This document shows, piece by piece, positions 35,004 to 42,495 of a stretch of 64,000 nt of DNA; the stretch's first letter is position 1, and every line of letters begins with the position of its first letter. The translations under genes were made by a program, and so were the position numbers. The notes beneath the pieces were generated by a model that was given only the letters and a program-made list of their open reading frames with translations, ran no database searches and was not told the origin of the DNA. Origin of the DNA: Cellulomonas composti (GTDB lineage: Bacteria; Actinomycetota; Actinomycetes; Actinomycetales; Cellulomonadaceae); the NCBI RefSeq assembly GCF_007990245.1, contig NZ_BJWG01000008.1, positions 62,001-126,000 on the forward strand. The letters run 5' to 3'.

Positions 35004-36031
35004 CGCGCCCCCCACCGCGCCCGGACCGCACCCGAGGCGGCCACGGCCGGGTGACCGCGCGGGCGGCGGGTGCGCGGCTCGGACGCGTCGAGCAGCGCGG
35101 TCGCGGTGATCTCGTCGACGACGAGGTCCGTCACCACACCGGCACGCAGCGCCGCGAGCAGCGGCGCGACCTTGTTGTCCCCGGCCACGACGCACACCCG
35201 GCGCGGCATGCGTTGCAGCTCGACCGGGTTGGGCCCCGTCGCCCGCGCGTTCAGGGGGATGTCGCTCCACGACCCGTCGGCGCGCAGGAACACCGTGCAC
35301 ACGTCGCCCACGACGCCCTCGTCGTGCAGCACGCGCACGTCCGCGTCGTCGAGGTAGCCCGCCGAGTACACGTGCGACGGCACGGCACCCGCGACCGCAC
35401 CCACCGAGAACAGCGCGATGTCCGCCCGGCGCTGCATGTCGAGCACGCGCCGGACCGAACGTTCGCGCCACATCGCGGCCCGCGTGTCCGAGAAGTCGAA
35501 GAACGCCGGGACCGAGAAGTGGTGCACGGCCGCGCTGAACGCCGTGCCGAACGACGAGATCAGGTCGCTCGCGTAGTCCACGCCGGACGTGCGCATGTTC
35601 GCGGCGCCGTTGAGCTGGACCACGGCCGCGCCACGCGTCGGCTTCGGCGTGAGGAACCGCGAGACCGAGGCGAGCGTCGTGCCCCACGCGACGCCGAGCA
35701 CCATGTCCGAGTCGAACCACGAGCCCACGAGCTTGGCCGCGGTCATGCTCACCTGGTCGAGCCGCTCGATGTGCGACGACGAGTCCGGCACCGGCACGAC
35801 GTACGTGTCGATGCCGAACGCCGCGGCGACCGACCGGCCGAGCCCGGGCGCACGTGTGCTCGCCGGCCGCAGCGTGATCTCGACGAGGCCCGTCTCCCGG
35901 GCGCGCTTGATGAGCCGCGAGACCGTCGAGCGCGAGGTCCCGAGATGGCGCGCGATGACCTCCATCTTGAGGTCCTGCAGGTAGTACATCGACGCCGCGC
36001 GGAGCACGTCCTGCTCGCGATCGACCTCCAC
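35000..36031 (-). CDS. SorC/DeoR-type sugar-binding transcriptional regulator
   Basis: A 343-residue regulator with an N-terminal helix-turn-helix (ASMYYLQDLKMEVIARHLGTSRSTVSRLIKRARETGLVEI) and a large C-terminal sugar-phosphate-binding domain. The GTG at 36031 is preferred because GGGGGAGG lies 5 bases upstream; an ATG at 36088 would add 19 residues. It is divergent from glpD and is the likely regulator of the glycerol genes, probably responding to a phosphorylated metabolite such as glycerol-3-phosphate; this is inferred from position. Confidence 0.85.
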   Translation of the reverse strand: MEVDREQDVLRAASMYYLQDLKMEVIARHLGTSRSTVSRLIKRARETGLVEITLRPASTRAPGLGRSVAAAFGIDTYVVPVPDSSSHIERLDQVSMTAAKLVGSWFDSDMVLGVAWGTTLASVSRFLTPKPTRGAAVVQLNGAANMRTSGVDYASDLISSFGTAFSAAVHHFSVPAFFDFSDTRAAMWRERSVRRVLDMQRRADIALFSVGAVAGAVPSHVYSAGYLDDADVRVLHDEGVVGDVCTVFLRADGSWSDIPLNARATGPNPVELQRMPRRVCVVAGDNKVAPLLAALRAGVVTDLVVDEITATALLDASEPRTRRPRGHPAVAASGAVRARWGAR

Positions 36032-36060
36032 GACGACCTCCCCCTCACCGGCCCCGGCGC

Positions 36061-36074
36061 TGCACGTTCGTGCA
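36061..36074. promoter_or_regulatory. Palindrome TGCACGTTCGTGCA upstream of the SorC-type gene
   Basis: A perfect 14-bp dyad (arms TGCACG and CGTGCA) 30 bp upstream of the chosen regulator start. Its location suits autoregulation. Confidence 0.5.
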
Positions 36075-36122
36075 CTGCGGTTGCGCATGTGTTCCGTTGG
36101 TGACGACGATAGCGAGCGTCAC

Positions 36123-36156
36123 GGATCAGGTCGATCCCGGTGGATCAGGACGATCC
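36123..36156. promoter_or_regulatory. Tandem dyads upstream of glpD
   Basis: GGATCAGGTCGATCC (36123-36137) and GGATCAGGACGATCC (36142-36156) differ at one base, lie 19 bp apart, and each is itself an inverted repeat GGATC-N5-GATCC. The second ends 30 bp before the glpD start. This is a strong candidate operator for the glycerol operon. Confidence 0.7.
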
Positions 36157-36186
36157 GGACGCACGACGAACGGGGAGGGGCCCGCC

Positions 36187-37932
36187 ATGAGGACCGCGCC
36201 GCTGACGGCAGACGCACGCCAGGACGCACTGGGGGCCTTGCGCACCAGTGCGGAACGAGGCAGCGAGCTCGACGTCCTCGTCGTCGGGGGTGGCGTCACC
36301 GGGGCCGGCATCGCGGTCGACGCGGTGACCCGTGGGCTCTCGACCGCGATCATCGAGGCCCAGGACTGGGCCAGCGGCACGTCGTCGCGCTCGTCGAAGC
36401 TCGTGCACGGCGGTCTGCGCTACCTGCAGATGCTCGACTTCCACCTCGTGCGCGAGGCGCTGACCGAACGCGACCTGCTGATCAACACGCTCGCACCGCA
36501 CCTCGTGAAGCCCGTCAGCTTCCTGTACCCGCTGGAGAACCGGGTCTGGGAGCGGGCCTACGTCGGCGCGGGCGTCGCGCTGTACGACACGCTCGCGAGC
36601 GTCAACGGCGCCAAGCGCGCGATGCCGATCCACCGGCACCTGACGCGCAAGGGGATGGAGCGCCTGTTCCCCGACCTGCGGCACGACGCCGCCATCGGCG
36701 CGGTGCGCTACTGGGACGCGAGCGTCGACGACGCGCGCCTCGTCTCGACGCTCGTGCGGACCGCGGTCTCCTACGGCGCGCACGCCGCGTCACGCACGCA
36801 GGTGCTCGGGCTGCAGACGACGACCGGGGGTGCCGTGACCGGCGCCGAGGTCGTGGACCTCGAGACCGGTGAGCACATCGACGTGCGCGCCCGGCACGTC
36901 ATCAACGCGACCGGCGTGTGGACCGAGCAGACCGAGTCGCTCGCGGGCAGCGAGGGCGGCCTGCGCGTGCTGGCCAGCAAGGGCATCCACATCGTCGTGC
37001 CGCGTTCGCGCATCGCCGGCGACGTCGGTCTGATCCTGCAGACCGAGAAGTCCGTGCTGTTCATCATCCCGTGGTCGCGGTACTGGGTGATCGGCACGAC
37101 GGACACCCCGTGGGAGCAGGAGCTGGTGCACCCCGTCGCGACGAGCGCGGACATCGACTACGTGATCGACCACGCCAACACCGTGCTGGCCCGGCCCCTC
37201 ACGCGTGAGGACGTCATCGGCACCTGGGCCGGGCTGCGGCCGCTGCTGCAGCCGCAGGTCAAGGCGGGCACGTCGTCGGCCAAGGTGTCCCGCGAGCACA
37301 CCGTCGCCTCCCCGAGCCCGGGCCTGACCGTGATCGCGGGCGGCAAGCTCACCACGTATCGCGTGATGGCCAAGGACGCCGTCGACTTCGCGATCGGGTC
37401 GCGCGCCACGAGCCTGCCGTCGCTCACGCACGAGCTCCCGCTCGTCGGCGCCGAGGGCCTCAACGTCGTGCAGCGCCAGGCGCGGGCGATCGCGCGGCGC
37501 TACGGCTGGGACCGGCCGCGCATGGACCACCTGCTGCACCGCTACGGCTCGCTGGTGCAGGAGCTCACCGACCTGTGCGACGCCCGGCCCGAGCTGGCCG
37601 CGCCGCTGCAGCACGCACCCGCGTACATCGGCGCCGAGATCGTCTACGCGGCGAGCCACGAGGGTGCGCTGCACCTCGACGACGTGCTCATGCACCGCAC
37701 CCGGCTCAACTACGAGCAGGTGGACAAGGGGGTCGGCGCACTCGAGGAGATCGCCGACCTCGTCGCACCGGTGCTCGGCTGGGACGAGCGCACCCGGTCG
37801 AAGGAGATCGAGGCGTACGTCGCCCGCGCCGAGGCCGAGGACGCCGCCGCCCAGGAGCTCGACGACGTCGCCGCCGTGAAGGCCCGGCTGCGCGCGGTCG
37901 ACCTCGCCCCGATGCAGCCCCTGGGCACCTAG
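36187..37932 (+). CDS. glpD: Glycerol-3-phosphate dehydrogenase (FAD)
   Basis: A 581-residue membrane-associated flavoenzyme oxidising glycerol-3-phosphate to dihydroxyacetone phosphate and passing electrons to quinone. The FAD-binding motif VVGGGVTGAGIA is near residue 30, followed by the GlpD signature SSKLVHGGLRYL. The C-terminal all-helical domain (LNYEQVDKG) is complete. The ATG follows GGGGAGGGG. It heads the run glpD, glpF, glpK. Confidence 0.95.
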   Translation: MRTAPLTADARQDALGALRTSAERGSELDVLVVGGGVTGAGIAVDAVTRGLSTAIIEAQDWASGTSSRSSKLVHGGLRYLQMLDFHLVREALTERDLLINTLAPHLVKPVSFLYPLENRVWERAYVGAGVALYDTLASVNGAKRAMPIHRHLTRKGMERLFPDLRHDAAIGAVRYWDASVDDARLVSTLVRTAVSYGAHAASRTQVLGLQTTTGGAVTGAEVVDLETGEHIDVRARHVINATGVWTEQTESLAGSEGGLRVLASKGIHIVVPRSRIAGDVGLILQTEKSVLFIIPWSRYWVIGTTDTPWEQELVHPVATSADIDYVIDHANTVLARPLTREDVIGTWAGLRPLLQPQVKAGTSSAKVSREHTVASPSPGLTVIAGGKLTTYRVMAKDAVDFAIGSRATSLPSLTHELPLVGAEGLNVVQRQARAIARRYGWDRPRMDHLLHRYGSLVQELTDLCDARPELAAPLQHAPAYIGAEIVYAASHEGALHLDDVLMHRTRLNYEQVDKGVGALEEIADLVAPVLGWDERTRSKEIEAYVARAEAEDAAAQELDDVAAVKARLRAVDLAPMQPLGT

Positions 37933-37936
37933 AACT

Positions 37937-37959
37937 CCTCGCGCCCGTCGGGCGCGAGG
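37937..37959 (+). terminator. Intercistronic hairpin between glpD and glpF
   Basis: CCTCGCGCCC-GTC-GGGCGCGAGG, a perfect 10-bp stem with a 3-base loop starting 4 bp past the glpD stop. There is no U-run, so it may set differential expression inside the operon more than terminate fully. Confidence 0.65.
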
Positions 37960-37999
37960 TGCACGTGACAACGACGTCCGTCAAAGAGAGGGGTGGCTC

Positions 38000-38776
38000 G
38001 TGAACGAGCTGATGTCCCAAGCGTTCGTCTCAGAGATCCTCGGTACTGCGACCCTGCTGCTGCTGGGTGCCGGCGTGGTGGCCAACGTCATCCTGCCCAA
38101 GAACAAGGGCTTCAACGGCGGCTGGCTCCTCATCAACTTCGGATGGGGTCTCGCCGTCTTCACCGGTGTGTTCGTCGCGTTCAGGTCGGGTGCGCACCTG
38201 AACCCTGCCGTGACCGTGGGCCTCTGGGTCGCGGACAAGCCGTTCTTCACGGTGACCGGCCCCGACGGCATGGTCACCGCGAGCCTGCTCCCGACAGCGG
38301 GCAACGCCGCCTGGTACTTCCTCGCGGAGTTCATCGGCGCATTCATCGGCGCCGTGCTCGCGTTCCTCGCGTACAAGAAGCACTTCGACGAGGACGCCGA
38401 CCCGGCCACCAAGCTCGCGGTCTTCTCCACCGGCCCGGCGATCCGCAGCTACACCTGGAACTTCATCACCGAGGTTCTGGGCACCTTCGTCCTGGTGATC
38501 TTCGTCCTCGTCTCGGGTGCGACGCCCCACGCGATCGGCCCGCTCGCGGTCGCGCTCGTCGTGCTCGGCATCGGCGCGAGCCTCGGTGGCCCCACGGGGT
38601 ACGCGATCAACCCGGCCCGTGACCTCGGCCCCCGCATCGCGCACGCCATCCTGCCGATCAAGGGCAAGGGCGGCAGCGACTGGGCGTACTCGTGGGTCCC
38701 GGTGTTCGGTCCGATCGTCGGAGCCGTCCTCGCCGGTCTCACCTACCTGGCGCTCAAGAGCTTCTACGGCCTGTGA
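38000..38776 (+). CDS. glpF: Glycerol uptake facilitator (aquaglyceroporin)
   Basis: A 258-residue MIP-family channel with six membrane helices and two half-helices bearing the NPA motifs, HLNPAVTVG and AINPARDLGPR. The Asp after the second NPAR is the residue typical of glycerol-conducting members. The GTG has GAGAGGGG upstream. Glycerol entering here would be phosphorylated by GlpK, encoded 39 bp downstream. Confidence 0.94.
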   Translation: MNELMSQAFVSEILGTATLLLLGAGVVANVILPKNKGFNGGWLLINFGWGLAVFTGVFVAFRSGAHLNPAVTVGLWVADKPFFTVTGPDGMVTASLLPTAGNAAWYFLAEFIGAFIGAVLAFLAYKKHFDEDADPATKLAVFSTGPAIRSYTWNFITEVLGTFVLVIFVLVSGATPHAIGPLAVALVVLGIGASLGGPTGYAINPARDLGPRIAHAILPIKGKGGSDWAYSWVPVFGPIVGAVLAGLTYLALKSFYGL

Positions 38777-38815
38777 CGGCACCCCGCCCGTCGACAACTC
38801 AACGGAGAGATACCC

Positions 38816-40339
38816 ATGGCTGACCCGAAGTACGTCCTTGCCATCGACCAGGGCACGACCAGCACGCGCGCGATCGTCTTCGACCACGGCGGCCAGCTCG
38901 TGGCCACCGGTCAGAAGGAGCACGAGCAGATCTTCCCGAGAGCCGGTTGGGTGGAGCACGACCCGGCAGAGATCTGGGACAACACGCGTGAGGTCGTCGG
39001 TCTCGCGCTCGCCAAGGCCAACGCGACCGCCAAGGACCTGGCCTCGATCGGCATCACCAACCAGCGTGAGACGGCGGTGGTGTGGGACCGCAGGACCGGC
39101 AAGGCGGTCTACAACGCGATCGTCTGGCAGGACACCCGCACGCAGAAGATCGCCGAGGATCTCGGTGCTCTCGGCGGCGGTGCCGACCGGTACAAGGCCA
39201 AGGTCGGCCTCCCGCTGGCCACGTACTTCTCCGGTCCGAAGATCCGCTGGATCCTCGACAACGTCGACGGCGCACGCGAGGCTGCCGAGCGCGGCGACCT
39301 CGCGTTCGGCAACACCGACTCGTGGGTGCTGTGGAACATGACGGGCGGCGTCGACGGCGGTGTGCACGTCACCGACGTGACCAACGCGTCCCGCACGATG
39401 CTCATGAACCTCGACACGCTGTCCTGGAACGAGGACATCGCGGGCGAGATGGGCATCCCGCTGTCGATGCTCCCCGAGATCCGCTCGTCGTCCGAGGTGT
39501 ACGGCAACGACCGCGAGGGCGGCCTGGCCGCCGGCGTCCCGATCGCGGGCATCCTCGGTGACCAGCAGGCCGCGACGTTCGGCCAGGCATGCTTCGAGCC
39601 GGGCCACGCCAAGAACACGTACGGCACGGGCAACTTCATGCTGCTCAACACGGGCACGGAGATCGTCCCGTCCAAGAACGGCCTGCTGACGACGCTCTGC
39701 TACAAGATCGGCGACCAGGACGCGGTCTACGCGCTCGAGGGTTCGATCGCCGTCACCGGATCCCTGATCCAGTGGCTGCGCGACAACCTCGGCATGATCA
39801 CCTCGGCGCCGGAGATCGAGACGCTGGCCCGGACCGTCGACGACAACGGCGGCGCGTACTTCGTGCCGGCGTTCTCGGGCCTGTTCGCGCCGTACTGGCG
39901 CTCCGACGCACGCGGTGCGCTCGTCGGGCTCACCCGGTACGTCAACAAGGGTCACATCGCGCGGGCCGCCCTGGAGGCCACGGCCTTCCAGACCCGCGAG
40001 GTGCTCGACGCGATGAACGCCGACTCGGGCGTCGACCTGACCGAGCTCAAGGTCGACGGCGGCATGGTGCAGGACGAGCTGCTCATGCAGTTCCAGGCCG
40101 ACATCCTCGGCGTGGACGTCGTCCGGCCGAAGGTCGCCGAGACCACCGCGCTCGGCGCCGCGTACGCGGCCGGCATCGCGGTGGGCTTCTGGCAGGGCGA
40201 GCAGGACGTCATCGACAACTGGGCCGAGGACAAGCGCTGGAGCCCCGACATCGCCGACGACGAGCGCGACCGCCAGTACCGCCTCTGGAAGAAGGCCGTC
40301 ACCAAGACCTTCGACTGGGTCGACGACGACGTGAAGTAG
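38816..40339 (+). CDS. glpK: Glycerol kinase
   Basis: A 507-residue FGGY-family kinase. The ATP-binding start [16 protein letters not shown], the glycerol-contacting NQRET segment, and the FGGY signature region [14 protein letters not shown] with [14 protein letters not shown] are all present. It completes the glycerol pathway to glycerol-3-phosphate, the substrate of GlpD. The ATG follows GGAGAG. A terminator begins 17 bp after its stop. Confidence 0.97.
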   Translation: MADPKYVLAIDQGTTSTRAIVFDHGGQLVATGQKEHEQIFPRAGWVEHDPAEIWDNTREVVGLALAKANATAKDLASIGITNQRETAVVWDRRTGKAVYNAIVWQDTRTQKIAEDLGALGGGADRYKAKVGLPLATYFSGPKIRWILDNVDGAREAAERGDLAFGNTDSWVLWNMTGGVDGGVHVTDVTNASRTMLMNLDTLSWNEDIAGEMGIPLSMLPEIRSSSEVYGNDREGGLAAGVPIAGILGDQQAATFGQACFEPGHAKNTYGTGNFMLLNTGTEIVPSKNGLLTTLCYKIGDQDAVYALEGSIAVTGSLIQWLRDNLGMITSAPEIETLARTVDDNGGAYFVPAFSGLFAPYWRSDARGALVGLTRYVNKGHIARAALEATAFQTREVLDAMNADSGVDLTELKVDGGMVQDELLMQFQADILGVDVVRPKVAETTALGAAYAAGIAVGFWQGEQDVIDNWAEDKRWSPDIADDERDRQYRLWKKAVTKTFDWVDDDVK

Positions 40340-40355
40340 CACCACGCACCACGCG

Positions 40356-40397
40356 ACGGGGGTGGGAGGTGGCCGACCGGCCGCCCCCCACCCCCGT
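40356..40397 (+). terminator. Terminator of the glycerol operon
   Basis: ACGGGGGTGGG (40356-40366) pairs with CCCACCCCCGT (40387-40397), with an inner GGCC/GGCC pairing. Confidence 0.7.
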
Positions 40398-40447
40398 CCC
40401 GCACCCACCCCCCCTCGATGCGACCCGCTCCCTCGATGCGGCCCGCT

Positions 40448-40844
40448 CCCTCGATGCAGCAGTCGATGCAGATCCCGGCGGGTCCACCCGGCGAACCCTG
40501 CACCCATCCCTGCACCCACCAACGCGACCCTCACCGGCAGACGCTCGCCGACCCCCACCCCGGGCGCTCACCCACCCGACCCCACCCCACCCCGCCCGCG
40601 CCCCTTCCCGGCCCTCGATGCAGCAGTCGATGCAGATCCCGGCGGGTCCACCCGGCGAACCCTGCACCCATCCCTGCACCCATCCCGACACCCACCAACG
40701 CGGCCCCACCAGGCGCATGCCCGCCCCCTCCACGCCCGCGCGACCTCTCCTCCCCGCCCACGCCCCTGCCCGGCCCTCGATGCAGCAGTCGATGCAGATC
40801 CCGGCGGGTCCACCCGGCGAACCCTGCACCCATCCCTGCACCCA
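40448..40844. repeat. Three identical 71-bp repeats with variable spacers
   Basis: A 71-bp core starting CCCTCGATGCAGCAGTCGAT and ending CCTGCACCCA is perfectly conserved at 40448-40518, 40612-40682 and 40774-40844. Spacers of 93 and 91 bp are C-rich and diverged. The first copy is preceded by two partial units (CCCTCGATGCG at about 40413 and 40431), and an inverted fragment CGGGATCTGCA lies at 40892-40902. The core contains two TCGATGCAG boxes and two CTGCACCCA boxes. Offsets of 164 and 162 bp break the reading frame between copies, and no ribosome binding site precedes the open frames, so it is not coding. This fills most of the 635-bp gap between glpK and xthA. Confidence 0.9.
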
Positions 40845-40962
40845 CCCCGACACCCATCAGCGCGACCCCACCGCGCATGCCCGTCACCCGGCGGGATCTG
40901 CATTGATCCGTGCAGCCATCACGGTGGGGCCGCTCTGGCGCAGTCGTGGGGGTGGTGGGCAG

Positions 40963-40968
40963 TAGGGT
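40963..40968 (+). promoter_or_regulatory. -10 element of xthA (leaderless)
   Basis: TAGGGT, 6 bases before the GTG start. Confidence 0.6.
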
Positions 40969-40974
40969 CGTCGG

Positions 40975-41769
40975 GTGCTCGTCGCGACGTGGAACATCAA
41001 CTCGATCCGGGCACGCGTGGACCGCGCGACGGCGTTCCTGGAGCGCACGGGTGTCGACGTCCTCGCGCTGCAGGAGACCAAGTGCAAGGACGAGCAGTTC
41101 CCGGCGGCGGCGTTCGAGTCGCTCGGGTACGAGGTCGCGCACGTCGGGCACTCGCAGTGGAACGGGGTCGCGATCGTCTCGCGCGTGGGGATCGCGGACG
41201 TCGAGGTCGGCTTCCCGGACATGCCGACGTGGGGTGACCCGCCGGCGGCGGAGGCCCGTGCGATCGGTGCGACGTGCGGCGGCGTCCGGGTGTGGAGCCT
41301 GTACATCCCGAACGGCCGGGAGATCGGCGACCCGCACTTCACGTACAAGCTCGACTGGCTCGCCCGGCTCCGGGACGCGGCCTCGGGCTGGCTCGCGGCC
41401 GATCCCGCGGCGCAGGTCGCGCTCGTCGGGGACTGGAACGTCGCGCCGCTCGACTCCGACGTGTGGGACCCGGCGTTCTTCGCCGGCCGGACGCACGTCA
41501 CGCCCGCGGAGCGCGAGGCCTTCGCGGGGATCGCGGAGGCCGGGTACACCGAGGTGTCCCGCGTGCACCTGCCCGCCGAGCACACGTACACCTACTGGGA
41601 CTACCAGCAGCTGCGCTTCCCCAAGAACATGGGCATGCGCATCGACCTGACGTACGCCTCGCCCGCTCTGGCGGAGCGCGTCACGGGCGTCACGATCGAG
41701 CGCAACGAGCGCAAGGGCAAGACCCCGTCCGACCACGTCCCGGTGGTGCTCGAGATCGAGGCACGATGA
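40975..41769 (+). CDS. xthA: Exodeoxyribonuclease III
   Basis: A 264-residue AP endonuclease/3'-exonuclease of the ExoIII family. The metal and catalytic motifs are in order: TWNINSIRAR, LQETK, SLYIPNG, VGDWNVAP and SDHVPV at the C terminus. It works with MutY-type glycosylases in base-excision repair. The start is fixed by the conserved N terminus and the upstream hexamer. The next gene's ATG overlaps its TGA by 4 bp. Confidence 0.95.
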   Translation: MLVATWNINSIRARVDRATAFLERTGVDVLALQETKCKDEQFPAAAFESLGYEVAHVGHSQWNGVAIVSRVGIADVEVGFPDMPTWGDPPAAEARAIGATCGGVRVWSLYIPNGREIGDPHFTYKLDWLARLRDAASGWLAADPAAQVALVGDWNVAPLDSDVWDPAFFAGRTHVTPAEREAFAGIAEAGYTEVSRVHLPAEHTYTYWDYQQLRFPKNMGMRIDLTYASPALAERVTGVTIERNERKGKTPSDHVPVVLEIEAR

Positions 41770-42407
41770 CGACGCCCGACGACGCCGCGTTCGACGCCCG
41801 CTACGTCCCCGCCGACCCGTACTACGCGGGCTGGGCTCCCGCGCCGCCGCGCCCACGAACCGACGGCCTCGCGATCGCCGCGCTCGTGACCGCGCTGGTC
41901 GGGCTCGGGCTGGTGGCCGTGGGACTCGGTGTCGCGGCGCTCGTGCGGATCCGCCGGCGGGGCACGGCCGGCCGCGGGCTCGCGATCGCCGGCGTCGTGA
42001 TCGGCGCACTCGAAATGGTCGTCGCGATCGCTCTCGTCGTGACCGTGGTGCTCACGTGGCAGCAGACCCGGCCGCTCGCGGGCGATGTCGACCACGAGCA
42101 GACCGTCCACGCCCGCCAGCTCGTCGCGGGCACGTGCCTGCGTGAGCTGCCGCCCGACGGGACGGTCGACGAGGTCACGGCGGTGCCGTGCGCGCAGGCG
42201 CACGAGGCCGAGGTCGTCAGCGTCTACGACTTCGACGCCGCGGCGGTGTGGCCGGGCCAGGCCCAGGCCGATGCCCGGGTCGCCCGCTCGTGCGAGCTGT
42301 CCGACGACGAGCAGGCCGCCGGCGCCCGCATCGTCACCTGGGCCCCGACGCAGCAGGGTTGGTCGCGGGGTGACCGGTCCGGTCTCTGCCTCGTCGTGAC
42401 CGGCTGA
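41766..42407 (+). CDS. DUF4190/septum-formation-domain membrane protein
   Basis: A 213-residue protein. Two adjacent membrane helices (LAIAALVTALVGLGLVAVGLG and GLAIAGVVIGALEMVVAIAL) with the intervening RIRRRGTAGRG match the DUF4190 pattern. The C-terminal extracytoplasmic part (GTCLRELPPDGTVDEVTAVPCAQAHEAEVVSVY) matches the actinobacterial Septum_form domain, with Cys residues that could form disulphides. Its role is not established. It is translationally coupled to xthA. Confidence 0.8.
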   Translation: MTTPDDAAFDARYVPADPYYAGWAPAPPRPRTDGLAIAALVTALVGLGLVAVGLGVAALVRIRRRGTAGRGLAIAGVVIGALEMVVAIALVVTVVLTWQQTRPLAGDVDHEQTVHARQLVAGTCLRELPPDGTVDEVTAVPCAQAHEAEVVSVYDFDAAAVWPGQAQADARVARSCELSDDEQAAGARIVTWAPTQQGWSRGDRSGLCLVVTG

Positions 42408-42427
42408 CGTTCGCCGGATCCACGTGC

Positions 42428-42455
42428 TGTGAGCGCTCTCTGTGCGGGGTAGCGT
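42428..42455 (+). promoter_or_regulatory. CebR/CelR-like operator and -10 of the second GH3 gene
   Basis: TGTGAGCGCTCTCT (42428-42441) matches 11 of 14 bases of TGGGAGCGCTCCCA, the operator bound by LacI-family CelR/CebR in cellulolytic actinobacteria. It ends 8 bp before a TAGCGT -10 (42450-42455), so binding would block RNA polymerase. The GTGCTC leader then runs about 35 bases to the ATG. Confidence 0.7.
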
Positions 42456-42495
42456 GCGGCGTATCAGCCGCTGACCCGCACGACGAGGTGCTCCC

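Noticed and set aside
36089-36186. A riboswitch in the glpD leader
   Set aside because: The region is explained by two GGATC-N5-GATCC dyads; no riboswitch core could be recognised.
38030-40558. An 842-codon minus-strand frame opposite glpF and glpK
   Set aside because: Antisense to two genes with full family signatures.
40448-40844. CRISPR array
   Set aside because: Only three units, the repeat of 71 bp and spacers over 90 bp are too long, spacers are low-complexity, and no cas genes are nearby.
40299-40906. Open frames across the 71-bp repeats (SMQQSMQIPAGPPGEP on plus; ICIDCCIEG on minus)
   Set aside because: The repeat offset of 164 bp changes frame between copies one and two, no ribosome binding site is present, and the spacers are low-complexity.
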